This document shows, one piece after another, positions 10,138 to 24,700 of a stretch of 64,000 bases of DNA; within the stretch, counting starts at the first letter, position 1, and every line of letters starts with the position of its first letter. The stretch lies in the NCBI GenBank assembly GCA_002633005.1, contig NMRA01000020.1:702803-766802 (forward strand), read 5' to 3'. Made by a program: the position numbers and the translations under genes. This stretch comes from Phoronis australis (Eukaryota; Phoronida; Phoronidae). The notes beneath the pieces are model-generated. The model was not told where the DNA came from. It worked only from the letters and a program-made list of their open reading frames with translations, and searched no databases.

Positions 10138-12526
10138 CTACAAAAATTGATCTTCTATTTATTTTGTTATCGACGTGATTTCTGTCATGATTTTCCCGTT
10201 TTTCCATTGCATGCTGCGCTGCCAGAATTCTTCTTGTTATTCACTAATTTCCCATTCTTTTTGTCCGAATCTAAGAGGAGAGGCAAATGCCATTCAAACA
10301 TCCTAACACACCAATGCTGTGACTAAGGGTATGTACCAAGGGATATATAAAACAACACATGCTTTGGAGTAATTTATTTTAATACAGATTCATACGAAAC
10401 ATCTTTTCTGTCAAAATTACAACATAAGTATATTCAATCAAATATCTTTCCATAGGAGCAAAAAAATCCAAACAGGCACAAGTACTGTTACTTCTTATCA
10501 AGTAAAAGGAGGACAATTTTTGCAACGTATGTCTTCGTTTCAAATGCATGTCCAAACGACACGGAGAAGCGAGAGTAAAGGCAAGGGAAATCCAGACTCG
10601 CATGTACATGTACCTTTACGGAGCAAACAATTTACACAGTGCATTGTCACTGGTCAGTCAGACCCATGCTGTGTGTCTGCGGGCAGTTTCTTGTGAGGAG
10701 TAATTAAAAGTATCACGGACTTCAGTTTAGACAGATCGAGGAATGCCGCTTCCAGAATGAAGAAATATGGTACGGGACTTTACCCGATTTTCGAATAGTA
10801 TCGCCAACGAGAAAATTGACCAAGAGGCTAACTCTTTACAAGCGATCAAAGACAACTAACGTGGCTCACAAAACGTGTACCCCAGATCGACACCTAAAGT
10901 TTCATGTTTGCGAAAGCATGCTTTTAGACATCAAAGTATCTTGCTGGAAGGTAACAATTTGAAGCTGAATTTGCCTTGCTTAGCTGACTTGAAAACGAAA
11001 CTCAAATTAGATTTTTTATTTCTTTAAAATCGGTCGTTACCATAACAGGATTTTGTCACCGAGAAGAACGTAGAGACTGGTCACGGAACACATCGGAAAA
11101 TCGTCCATCCGAGGTTTGATAATGGCGCTCAGGGAAATTCATTCAAATATAGGCCAGTCACCTGACATAGAAATGACTATTTCCTCTGAGTTCATCACAG
11201 ACCAACTGATGGTTTTGACTTTTCAGTTAAGAATTATGCTTAAAATAACAACTAAATACAACGAAATCAGGATTTAATTAAAAATAATCGGGATTCTCAC
11301 AAAGATGTAGTATACGTATTTTGTGCTTCATCAAAATCAGCGATTTTTCAAAATGTAAACTTCGCAACCGTCTACTTCCTCTGTTACATCAAACTTTTAT
11401 TACCCGCGTTATAAAAGCAAGATTGTGTGCACATAAGAAAACGCTGCGAGAGCTCTTAAATATATTACATATCATAAAAAACAAAATACGTAAAACGGAT
11501 GAGTACATGAGGCGATTCTAGCGCATTTTTGTGGAATCCGAAACACAACATACTGTAGTTCGCCAGGCGTATCCATTTCGTAACTAAAACAAAATGCTGT
11601 TCACAGAAGTGCTGTCAAAATTTAAGCAGTAATGTCAAATACGTGATAGACGCGTTGCGAGTACACAATATTTTTCCAGGAAAACTCTTGGTTACTGAAC
11701 TGCCATAAGTTAAACTTGGGACACTATTCTTCACCTGGCGCGCTCGTTTTCACAGTGGTGACCTCTTTTGGCATTTTATTTGTCCTAGTCCGGTTCTCGT
11801 GGACCCTCGAAGCAAATTTTCTGCCCGAGTCATACCAGCTTGCTACACAGACAACAAGGCTACTGTATATTTTCAAAAACAAAAAGTCCAATGTGATAAA
11901 AGAGGCTGGCTCCGTATCTTTATTAAGCAACGGGAATGAGAGACGACGTGATGTCTTTCTAACCGATTGTTGAATATGTAGATGTACAGGCGATACCCAT
12001 AATACATGTACATATACATGTACATGTGTACTAACGAAGATTACAGGATACAGTATGACACATCCTTCTCGCTAAAACAGAGTATCGCCACAACTTGTCG
12101 CTCGCTAGGTTCACAAAAAGTCATTGACTGAGCTCTATAATGAACTAATTTCTGCGCAGTTTGTGCGTACACAATAGATAATACACGGTAGCGTTGGCTT
12201 ACGTAATAAACGGATGGCAAGCCATGCGTTGAGCGCGAAGTACATGTACATGCTGTTTGTGTCCAAGACTCGACCGGAGTTCAGAGTATCAAGGAAAGCA
12301 ATTAAATACTTGTTTATGCAATAAAAATCGTAAGGATGTCGATAATGAGTACAATGTCGAACATAGGTGGTATAATTTTACGTCTTTCGACCAATCTTAA
12401 CGTGGTGTAGACACTTACGTTACCTAATTGGTAGTGCAATGCATAGATGTTTTTCAAAAATCTGATTAACATAAATTATCAAAACAAAGCATGCGATTTT
12501 AACTTCAAGACTTGGTTGAAGTTCTA
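10138..12526. other. Intergenic, no gene recognised
   Basis: Only short frames without domains. A dense cluster of TACATGTA-type palindromes lies at 11,999-12,028, with another near 12,240. Nothing else could be supported. Confidence 0.45.
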
Positions 12527-12746
12527 TCAATACATTCCGGTAGCATCAATCCAGTGATTAAATTTGCCGCAGGCTGTCTCCAGGTTTGGCCGGTAACATG
12601 CAGCAGCCCAACCGAAGAACTCGAAAACGCAGGAGATGCGATAGGTGAACCAGAACTTGAACCACCAAGCTAACTGCCCGTGGCAATTACTAGGAATGTA
12701 AATGCAAAACCAGCATTCAAAATGGTGCCCGTCCTGGTCTTTGAAC
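12527..12746 (-). CDS. Last exon of the minus-copy gene
   Basis: Acceptor TTTTTCTCAG precedes 12746 and the stop codon TGA is at 12529-12527. The peptide contains FKDQDGHHFEC, IPSNCHGQL, EFFGWAAAC and KFNHWID. The last exon of the plus copy has KDQAKHG, IPAKCHGRL, VFGWAAAC and KFHHRVD at the same spacing. This is the best conserved part of the family. Confidence 0.85.
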
Positions 12747-15700
12747 CTGAGAAAAATAATAACAAATGTATTTCAATCTCTTGCAATGATGGATTTGAAG
12801 GAAAATATTAACGTACAAAACGTTTCTTGCGAGGTTGACAATACCACACGAGGATCACCTGGCGACACCGCGAGCTTTCTACAGTAAGCTGCCCACACAG
12901 ACATGTCTATGGTGTGCAAATACTAATGAAATGTAAATATAATCAGCATTCAGCAAGCCAATGCCTTTCTGAGAATGTCATTCAAATTTATAGTAATTTG
13001 ACTTCATGATACACCGACTAGTAAAAATCAGCTACCACGCTGTGTTCATTTTTGCTCTTTGTACCCATATACAGGGCTGCCAATCCCCCACTTTCACCGT
13101 CCGCAAGGGCGTTGTTATCAACAGGTACCTTTACCCATAGACTTCATGAGATTGAGAAGGCCGCTACGCTGACGTTTGTTTCCAAATCTCTAATGAGACA
13201 CATCAATTGCTTTTCAGAGGTAGATGTAGATGCCTTTGTTTAAAAACACGAATAAATTAGGGTCAGAATAGAGTTTGTTGGCGAACGGAAACGTTTTGCT
13301 ACGACTTGTAAAAGGCTCCTGATGATCTTCTGGTGTAAAGAAAATTTTCAGAGATCCAAATTAAAGCTGAACCTGTTAGACCCGACCCGGGAGGCATGGG
13401 ACAGATCGAACATTGGGGACCAGAAATCTTGAGCTGGAGGAACATTGGGACATGAAAGCATGACGAAAGAGGAATACTAGTTATAATTGAAAACAACGGC
13501 CTACGTGGAAACACTGGGGAAAAGGAACATCAGTCGGGAACTGTGGGTGAGCAGAATATTGGCACCGAGAAATGCCTATCTGGACCCGAAGAAAAGGTAA
13601 TAAAAGCACATCCAAATGAAATAGAAATGTTCCCATTTGCTCTCAAAGCTGTCAAAATGTATTGGCTATGTTGATGAAAATATATATGGTTGTGATTTTC
13701 CCCATGTTGATCAAGGCACTAAAAAATAGCGGCGGAAACTGTGCTGATTTGCAGAACTTGAGGTAAGGACTGTACCACAAAAGCACAAAAGCAGAGTTTA
13801 CGCCAAAAGCGGATTGCGATGAGAAATGTTGTGAACCGACAGACGATGGTGTCAGCAAGACACCTGCTAGATATTAGGTCGCAGTTTCCTGTAAACACCT
13901 TAATTCTCAGTGTAGGTACTGTATGTATCCATGACAAAACGTTTTTGTTGGACTCGAATTAGATTTTTGGCTGACTTTATTGACCGGGGACGCTATTTAG
14001 CTTGATCCGGCTATACACACAGTATTATCCCTATACATGTACGTTGGATTAAATAAATTCAGTGTTAAAGTAACGTTTCGCAAATGTTTTCGTTTAGTTT
14101 CCAGTATTTGAGGTGAATTAGCATATGTGAATTGGGAACTGAAGCGTGACCTCGCCGACCATCCGAAAATCAAGTATTGTGTCCAACAACGAACAACCAG
14201 TGGGCATCAACAAAACATTTAAACTGTCTTCGTGGTTTGTTGGGCAGCAAAATAGCCTACCAGAGCACCTAATGGTGTCACCGAACATAGGAACAATGCA
14301 AGACAACCGTACTGGCAACTGCTGAATCAGTCTGTTGTTATGAATATCTTAATTGATGAACGGCGGCTTGGAATCGTGAGTATTCCACGATGCGTATCCG
14401 TTGGTTGCCCCAAAACCCTTAATTTCCAGTTGTCAGTTCTACGAGGTTACAGTTACAGTGAAATTTGTTATAATAACACGCCTGCTTGCTTATGGGAAAC
14501 TGTAACAGCACTATAACTGAATTGGGAGTGTCCTGACAGTGTTTGTTGGAATTATCAATTACAGGCTGCAACAATAAATGCTACTTCTGGAAAAATGAAC
14601 CAATTTTCTGGTATAAAAGAGTAGCAGACTGCGCCTAAACAAAATGTGCTTACGTCACTCTGTAGGTTATTTTGATGTCATAACCGTGTGGATTGTAGAA
14701 AGTCATGTTCTCGTGGAGGACAAATACATAGGCAATAGCAACAATAACATTTTTTGGTCCCGTCAATCGAGGCATGATGTTTACGCCGCCCTTCAGATCG
14801 TCTGGCTTGCCTTCTTTGCAGATTCTACGAGGGTTTCCTGTGGCAACCACTGTGTCGTTCTTCGAATCTGAGGCTAATACAGTCTTGCAAAAGAAAAATG
14901 TATTAATTAAAATAGGCTTTTGAAGAACTGAGAAGTAGGGAGGTAGGGAAAAGTGAGATGGAAGGAAGAGAGGGGGAGGGAGATCAGAGGGAGAGAGCGA
15001 GGAAGGGAGTCAGGGAAGCAGGGGTGTGCGCGGGCAGGCGGGCGTGCGTGCGGACGGGCAGAGGAAACTTCAATAGGATTTAGTTTGGGAATGAGACAGA
15101 AGCAACATCTATAAAACTGCCTTTTGTGAAAACAAACTTCCGATTTAAGACACTTATCGCTATAGACCTATCAGATCTTAACTTGTTCGTGACTTAGATT
15201 AGGGTTAATTTGAGGGGTTGGGGAGGACTGACAGTTCGTCAATGGTGCTTGAGGTTGGGCTCGACACTGAGTTGAATATTTCTGGACTCAGATTGGTTCC
15301 AATCTCTTCCGAACTGTCAATTCTTCCATTAAGCCTAGGAATCACTCCCCACCTGAGTAAGCAACAAATTGAGACCAAGTTTACAGCTGAAAGTGATATA
15401 GATCGAAACTTAGTATTTTATAGCCGAATTCACTAATTTTATTTTTTATCATTGAAAACCTACTGGAATGCATAATCGGTCTAGAATGCTATTTTTCGAC
15501 GCAAATTAGGAACGGGGATGCCTTAGAAGAGCACCCGCGGATCCACGTGGAGCCACGCCTGAAACGACTATAGATTTTAGAACTTGGATTTTTTTCCTAT
15601 GTCAGCTCTTGAATGGGCTCACAAGAATTAGCAACCAGTGCATACTCTCTTGGTACACGTTAACATAAATTTAGAGCCTACTAGAAGTGACAACGTGCCG

Positions 15701-18700
15701 ATCGATGTATGCTTACAAGTTGTTCTGTAAAAAATCTGTGACCCAATAACATAATTATGTGCTCAAACAAAGCCAAACTGAGCTCTTGCCTATAAATTTT
15801 GATTTTGATATTGGCATGACAACTTTTGGCCCACGGGCAAACTCGGTGCAGCAAAAAGTACATCTCGCTTGAATTTTGATTTTGCAAGTGATAATGTACT
15901 TTAAATGCTCTTCTGGGTCAATTAGCTACAGCCTACACGCATGGCTTCCTAATAACAATGAAACAACAAGGAGTAAAATCAGAACATATTTTATCTTAGT
16001 AATGATTATTTTTTAAAGTATTTCACGTCTCACATGTGTCATGATTATGAAACTACACTGAACTTGACAACTGTAGTTGTGTCATTCAGATACTGTTGTA
16101 GTATCGTATTACTATGTAGCGTAGTCATACATTGCTGTGAATGAAGTAGTTCTCTCGGTACTTAGTCTTTAAATATAAACCTACTATTCTAAACCTGGTG
16201 TCTTCATTATCGCCTCTAACCGGCCAGATAATACTTCATGGTGGCAACGGTAAAAACACAATCATACCTGTGATTGCTAGGACCGATGTTGTGCAAATAA
16301 ATGGACTTTGGAGAAGTGCAGAAACTAATTTTCGTGCATCTACCGGGAGCCGGACAACGTGAAGCCGCGACGCGCCCTTGTCTGCAAACCCTGTCGTACC
16401 TGTCCGTCAACCAGCAGACGTAAGTGCAAGAAACAACTGTTCTGAACGGACAATCGGTATTCAGTGATCANACCAGCAGACACAAATTCGTAAGTGCAAG
16501 AAACGACTGTTCTGAACGGACAATCGGTATTCAGTGATCATTATACTACCAACGTTTTATTCCTGTCCGAGGATAGGAGAAACACGGAATTCATTGTCTC
16601 GCGGACTGACACCTAATCGCCATTGTCTCTCGCAGACTGTGCCTGAAATTTGTCACTCCCACATTCCCAGACGACCTATAATTAGATCAGTGCAAGTGAC
16701 CGTCTGCGACCTCTGTGCCTGTGACATTTGACAAATATGGCGGCCTCCATACCGAAGATGGCCTGGGACGGCGACGATATCAGTGAGAACCTTGCGTTAT
16801 TTAAACAAAAAATGACACTATTCATAGAAGACGAGGAAATAGTGGACGCAGATAAGCAGGCACGTAAAATCCTCCGTGGTATCGGGGATGAAGGTTTGAA
16901 GCGACTGAATGCCAGTGGGTTAACCGACGCTGACAAAAGTAAACCGGCTGAACTTTGGAAATTTTTTGAGAGTCAGCTAAGGGTATCAGTTAATTTCCGT
17001 ATACACCGCCTACAACTGATGCAGTATAGGCAAAAACCCAATGAAAACCTTGATGACTTTGTGACCCGTGCACGCACATTGGCCCTGAAATGTGATTTTT
17101 CGGATGAAGAACTTGGTGAACGTGTGCTGGAACTCATCATAGCCAGTACCCCATACGATGCCTTCCGCACAGAGTTGTATGGAAAACCTAAGGGTGCCAA
17201 GCTATCCGACATACTAATTGAAGGTCGGAAATATGAAGCCATGAGCGCTGGCAACAATCAATTGCAGCAGATGGGCCTTGCCACTGAAAAAGTTCATGGC
17301 GTGACCAGGGAAAGCCGAAACCGATCCTGTAGAAACTGCGGTCTGAACCACAAACCCAGACAATGTCCAGCCTACTTCGACACGTGTGAGTCATGTGGAT
17401 TCAAGGGGCACTGGGCAGCTTGCTGTAGAAAAAAACGCAAAGCACAACAACAACAACAACAGCAGCAACAGCGACGTCATTCTTCCCGAGGACGACGCAG
17501 CAAATCGAGAACTCGGTCTGATCAGAACCACGACTCGTACCGGCAGAAGAAGTCTCACAAAAACATCGATGCTATTGACGACACTGACGACGAGACTTAC
17601 CAAAAGCATTTCTATTCAGTCACTGTGAGCACTAAATGCCTAGACAGTATGACACGAGATGAAGCATACACCACCCTTAACATCAAACCACCCAATATGA
17701 ACTCCTCAATCAGCCACACACTGAAATTGAAGATTGATTCTGGTGCATCAGGCAACACATTACCACTTCGTACTTTCAGACAGATGTATGGCCAGTCCCC
17801 AGACATGCTCAAGATCCTGCATCCTGCGCAACACGTAACACTCACCTCATACAGCGGTGACACCATCCCATGTCTTGGCCAGATCAACATTGATTGCCAG
17901 TACCGTGATTCTACATGGGTCCCTGCAACGTTCTACGTTGTGGATGTACCTGGCCCAGCTGTTGTCGGTCTACCTACTTGTGAGAAACTCAGGCTCATCA
18001 CAATACATGCCGACAGTATGAAGACGACACGCTTTAGTACCAAAGAACAGCTGAAGAACTCATACCCTGACCAGTTTGATAAAATTGGTAGCTTTGACGG
18101 CAAGGCAAAGCTTCTTCTCAAACCGGATGCGGAACCATTTATCGACCCCCCACGAAAGATCAGCATCCACCTGCGCGATAAAGTCAGGCAAGAAATTGAA
18201 AACTTAATCCAACAGGGTGTGCTACGCAAGGTGGATGAACACACCGACTGGTGCTCTAGCCTCGTATACAGCACGAAAAAAGATGGGTCACTTCGTGTCT
18301 GCATAGACCCCCAGAAACTTAACAGGAGTCTGAAACGCTGTCCACACAAAACACCAACCCTGGAAGAGCTGAATCCAGAATTCGCAAACGCAAAGTTCTT
18401 CAGCAAACTTGACGCCAAGGCCGGATATTGGTCCGTTCACCTCGATGAACAATCTCAACTGCTGACAACCTGCCGTACTCCATTTGGCAGAGTATGTTGG
18501 ACCAGACTTCCATTTGGCCTCAGCGTATCTCAAGACATATTCCAGGCGAGAATGGACCAAATTCTCGAAGGACTCAGTGGTGTTGTCAACATTGCCGACG
18601 ATGTGGCAGTATTCGGTAAAGACGAAGAAGATCATGATCGCAACTTACGCTGTCTCATGGAACGAGCTGCACAAACTGGTCTCGTTTTTAATAGCTCAAA

Positions 18701-21700
18701 ATGCGTAATCAAGCAGCGTAGCATATCCTTCTTTGGCAACCTATACACAGACTCTGGGATAAAACCTGACCCCTCTAAAATCCGTGACATTCAGCAGATG
18801 CCTACACCGCAGAACAAGGAAGACTTACAGCGTTTCCTAGGCATGCTGAATTACCTTTCCCAATACATCCCCAGATTTGCAGACAAAGCACACACACTAC
18901 GCAACCTTCTGAAATCTGAAACACCCTGGATGTGGGATGCGTCCTATCAGCAATGCTACGATGATCTCAAGCGTCTGGTCAGCACTGATTGCCAACTGTC
19001 CTACTACGACCCGCAAAAAGCAATATTACTTGAAGTTGACGCATCTCAGAAGGGACTAGGAGTGGCACTGACTCAAGATGGCAAACCAGTAGCATTTGGG
19101 TCCAAAACGCTCACCGACTGTCAGTCTCGATATTCCAACATCGAGCGCGAAATGTTAGCCATATTGTATGGCATACAGAGGTATCACACCTACTTGTACG
19201 GCACCTCATTCCTCGTGATAACTGACCATAAGCCGCTTGTCAGTATATGTTCGAAACCACTCCACTCAGCTCCACCACGGTTGCAACGAATGCTACTAAA
19301 GATACAAGGATACAACTTCCAGGTAGTCTACAGACCAGGTAGCCAGATGACTCTAGCTGATACCCTGAGTAGACTACCAAGCCCTGAAAATGGTGCGACA
19401 ATCGAGTTAGATGAACGCATTGATGGTGTCAATCTCAACCTCGATGATCCTCTGATCATTGACATGGCCATCATTAACTTCTCTGACCACAAGAGAGAGA
19501 GACTTAGAGTGGAAACCACCCAAGACTCTACGCTGAACCTGATCAAGGAGATTGTCTATCAAGGATGGCCTGAGACCATAAAAGACTTACCTGAGCAGGC
19601 ACGTCCATACTGGGCCTTCCGGGACGAACTAGCTGTCGAAGCCGGAATCCTGTTCAAGGGACGACAAGTTCTGATACCTGAACAAATGAGAGACGACATC
19701 TTACGGCAACTCCACGAAGGGCACCAAGGCGTCGAGAAGACCCGACGGTTAGCCCGAGAAAGTGTATACTGGGTAAATATCAATGCAGACATTGAGCGAC
19801 TATGCAAGTCGTGCCCACTTTGCCAGGAGTTCCAAGATGCCAATCCACGACAACCACTCAAGCCCCATGATATACCTTCCAGACCATGGCAGTTAATCGC
19901 ATCTGACCTATTCGAGATTGATGGCAGACACTTCTTGCTGACCGTTGACAGATATTCGAAATACCCTGTAGTTGACGAAATGAAAACGTCAGTGACCAGT
20001 CATGCTATAACCACAAAGATTAGAGACTACTGCTCTCTGTTTGGCAAACCAGACGAAATTATGACTGACAACGGACCACAATACACTGGTCCAGCTTTCA
20101 AAGCATTTGTCACCTCTTGGGACATCAAGCATGTCACCAGCTCACCTCACTACTCCCGCAGCAACGGCTTCATCGAACGCCATGTAAGACACATTAAGTC
20201 CGTTGTGAAGAAGTGCTTACGACAAAAGTCTGATATCGCCTTAGCAATGCTTCAGATCAGAGCCACTCCGATTGACGCAAAACTTCCATCACCAGCAGAA
20301 TTGCTATTTGGCCGACCAATAGTCACGACTCTACCGAGCCGCTCTGAACCTGGTGAGGATGCACATCGCAGAAGATTGGATGAACGAGCTACAAACATGA
20401 AGGACCATCATGACAAACAATGCCTTAAACAATCGCTTCCAAGTTTGTTTCGTGGTCAGCATGTTAGAATCCTCGACAAAGAAACCAAGACTTGGCGCCC
20501 GGGTACCATCGTACATCATGATGAGAATCCGGACAGTTATATCGTCGAAACCCCAAATGGCACTAGGCTTCGCCGCAATAGACATCATTTGCGAGACATG
20601 ATGCCGAAACGTGTTCATTTCAGCGACGACACACCTACTCACTCAACATCTACTGCCACATCAGAGGACTCTTGCAGTACACCAGCAGTAGCTAAACCAG
20701 AGTCCATCATCAGGAGATCTGAGCGAAAGACTTCAAGACCATCTCGCTACAAGGATTTTGTTTAAATATTAGGACACTAGCTTACTAAGATATCATATGC
20801 GTAATCATACTTACTTACTTAGCCCCTGCTACAAGATCAAGTTATCACCATTGACGTTTCGTTCTAACCGTATTATAACCGCATTTTAAATACTAAAGAG
20901 GGGGGATGTTGTAGTATCGTATTACTATGTAGCGTAGTCATACATTGCTGTGAATGAAGTAGTTCTCTCGGTACTTAGTCTTTAAATATAAACCTACTAT
21001 TCTAAACCTGGTGTCTTCATTATCGCCTCTAACCGGCCAGATAATACTTCAGATACATGTACATGTATGTTACCTCAATGATTCATTTTCATCTACAGAT
21101 CAAGACTTCCATCAAGTGTGAATCAGTTCAGGAGTTAACTTTGCTTTTTAACATGAAGTTGTTTCAATTTTTATCACCATTAACGTTCAAGCTAAAAACG
21201 GCCAAACGAGTATCGTATAGTCTCAGAGCTCTATTTGACTCGGGCAGCGCCATGCGTAATATGACAACTTAATTGGCAATATATTTTTATCCCAAAGTAC
21301 AGTATTAATGTTCTACATATGTACAAATTGTTTACCCCGTTGACTCTCATCTATTTGAACTAATATCACATCCGTAGTACGTCAATCCATTTCACTTGTT
21401 AATGTTACTAATCCATCAGTTTTCCATTTGCAAGATTTAGCCTAACTCAATGTAATTAAATTAGTGGTGGTGGGAATTTTCATGCCTACCCTAGTGTTTA
21501 TAGCTTTTGTCCTTACTTCATTACTTTTAGTCTATTCACACACTTGTAGACATGTATATTTCTTTTTCTCTTGTTAGATAAGCATGTTAACTATGAACTG
21601 TATGAATTTATCAGTACTTAACTACAGACATAATAATTATAATTGTTCGGGTGTCTGGAAAACAAAAATACCCCACTGCTCGACCTCACTCTTCTACTAC

Positions 21701-24700
21701 GAAAACGACACCGAACTGAACACTTACGTAATGTTTACTGCACAATGAAGAACTCATGTTGTGATATCCGAGTTATCATTGAGCAAAGTCTTTTGACTGC
21801 TGGTGACATAGAGGTCAATCCAGGACCAGGCACTCAGGGTTTAGCCAGCTTCAAGGTCTTATTCACTAATATCAACAGTATCAAGGCGAACAATCTTTCA
21901 AGATTTGATCTTCTCAAGCAAGTTATTACAGACAACAATTACATGGTCATTGCTATACGTGAATCTGGAACACTGTCCGAAGACAACCTCAGTGCACTTA
22001 TTATTCCAGAATACCACATTGCCTACCACACTAGCGTCGGGAGGGGGTTGATCTTGTTTGTCCACAACTCCGTAAATTACAAAACAATTGATGATAAAAT
22101 TATACAATCAATGAGTAACTGTTGGATTGAACTTTACGTCAACCACAAAAAGGTACATTACGGTTTTTTCTATCGCTCACCCTCACAGACGTCCCATGAA
22201 CGGAAAGCATATTTCAAAACCTTTTCAGAGCAATTGCAAGAACTCTCTCAAACTAATAAAACGATTGTTATCAACGGGGATTTCAACGCAAGAAATAATA
22301 CTTGGTACTCTGAAGACAATGACAACCAAGCCGGTTTCGAATTATTCGATATTCTCCTCACAAATGACTGTATACAACTAATAAACGAGCCGACACGTTT
22401 AACAGTGTATTCACATTCTTGCCTTGATTTATGTGTAACAAACAATCTCGGATTAATTGAATCTACTTCTGTAAGGCCTCCCATTGGTAACTCAGACCAC
22501 CACGTTATAGAAACAACATTCACACTCAACTGCCCACCTAAAGAACCAGACATTATGAAGAAGATCTGGAATTACAACCTCATTAACATGGACAAACTGC
22601 GCTCTGACATAACCACATTCAACTGGACTGATATACTTAACAAAAGTGACATAAATGACGCAGTCTCAATATTCACAGTCACTCTACAACATATTAGATA
22701 ATAATATCCCATCAACCACGAAAACAATAAAAAACAAGAACAAACCGTGGTTTAACAATAACATTAAGTCTGAAATAAATAAAAGAAATAAACTGTNGAA
22801 ATAGTACTTGGTACTCTGAAGACAATGACAACCAAGCCGGTCTCGAATTATTCGATATTCTCCTCACAAATGAGTGTATACAACTAATAAACGAGCCGAC
22901 ACGTTTAACAGAGTATTCACATTCTTGCCTTGATTTATGTATAACAAACAATCTCGGATTAGTTGAATCCACTTCTGTAAGGCCTCCCATTGGTAACTCA
23001 AACCACCACGTTATAGAAACAACATTCACACTCAACTGCCCACCTAAAGAACCAGACATTATGAAGAAGATCTGGAATTACAACCTCATTAACATGGACA
23101 AACTGCGCTCTGACATAACCACATTCAACTGGACTGATATACTTAACAAAAGTGACATAAATGACGAAGTCTCAATATTCACACAGTCACTCTACAACAT
23201 ATTAGATATTAATATCCCATCAACCATGAAAACAATAAAAAACAAGAACAAACCGTGGTTTAACAATAACATTAAGTCTGAAATAAATAAAAGAAATAAA
23301 CTGTACAGATCGTTCAGAAGATCAAATAACACATGCATGTTCAAGCGCTGAAAAGAACAGTGCAAGAGTGTGGAAGAACTAATTAAAAAGACAAAACACG
23401 ACTATAAGATGAAAGTTATCTCCAATATCAAAAATGTCTCCAAAAATTCTAAGGACTATTGGGATATAGTAAACAAAATTCGAGGACAGGTAAAGCAATC
23501 ATCATACCCCACCATCCACTCAAAAGAATCCAACTCTCAGGCGTCATCCAAAACCGATAAAAGTATCTTATTTCTAGACTACTTCACTGCCAAGAGTCAC
23601 ATTGCACCATCAATAAACTATCCAGAATTTCCAAACAGAACATTAGAACACCTCTCTTACATAGAAGCCCAACCATCTGAAGTCAGAAAACTACTAGAAA
23701 ACATTGACGAAAACAAAAATGACGGTACCAATCTCATAACCAATAAAATGATCAAGATAATAGCAAGAGAGCTTACACTTCCTCTGACAACATTATACAA
23801 CAAAATATTACAATCTGGAAAATTTCCTTTGAACTGGAAGCTTGGCGTTATGATACCAATACACAAAAAGAACTCCAAAACAGACATTGCCAACTATCGC
23901 CCCATAACTCTACTTAACACCTTATCCAAAATTTTAGAAAAAAATCATTTCTCAGCACATGTTTGACCACCTCTCTTCACAAAACCTCATATATCGTCGC
24001 CAATTTGGCTTCATGCCTGGTAACAGCACTGTGTCTCAACTTACAGAAATTGTACACGACATCCACCTCCAGTTTGAGCAAGGGCACAACGTGAGATCCG
24101 TATTTTTAGACATTGCGTCAGCTTTTGATGTCGTTCCTCATGACCTGCTTCTACATAAATTACAATCTTACGGTTTCTCAGGCACTCTCCTCTTACTTTT
24201 AAAACCATATCTGGAAAATCGAACTTACAAAGTCCGAATTGAGGGTGTCTTATCACCTTCATCAACGCCAGGTTTCGTAAATGCTGGAGTACCACAGGGT
24301 GGCGTACTAGGCCCCTTACTCTTTTTACTGTACATCGATGATCTTCCAGACACGATAAGCTCTAAAACATTCTTATATGCTGATGACACTGCAATATTCC
24401 ACCCATTCTCAAAAGAGCATCCCCATGACTCCTTACAATTGCAAACTGACCTTAACAAACTCTATGACTGGTCTCACAAATGGAAGATGAAATTTAAACC
24501 TGAAAAAAGTGTTGATCTTATATTTTCTAAGTCTAATAATACTCATTTCCAAACAAATCCAACACTGGAATTATCACTCAATGGGGAAGTTATCCCCAAT
24601 AATTTCACGCACAAACATCTTGGCTTACTACTCGACCATAAGCTTACATTTACTCCTCATTGTCGCGAACTCGTTCAAAAGGTACAAAAATTAATTAATC

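Larger units (their letters stand above)
16089..21056 (+). mobile_element. Complete Ty3-type LTR retrotransposon with identical LTRs
   Basis: The element runs from 16094 to 21051 and is bounded by a 5-base target duplication, GATAC (16089-16093 and 21052-21056). The two 145-base LTRs look identical, begin TG and end CA, and flank one gag-pol reading frame. A primer-binding site candidate, a polypurine tract and all catalytic motifs are present. The domain order protease, RT, RNase H, integrase is that of Ty3/Gypsy. No env frame is seen. It is inserted inside the large intron of the minus-copy gene, in antisense orientation to that gene. Identical LTRs and an open frame point to very recent, possibly ongoing, activity. 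Confidence 0.95.

Noticed and set aside
21643-23304. Two adjacent LINE insertions
   Set aside because: The repeated 505 bases meet exactly at a single n and match at allelic level, so an assembly overlap is simpler.
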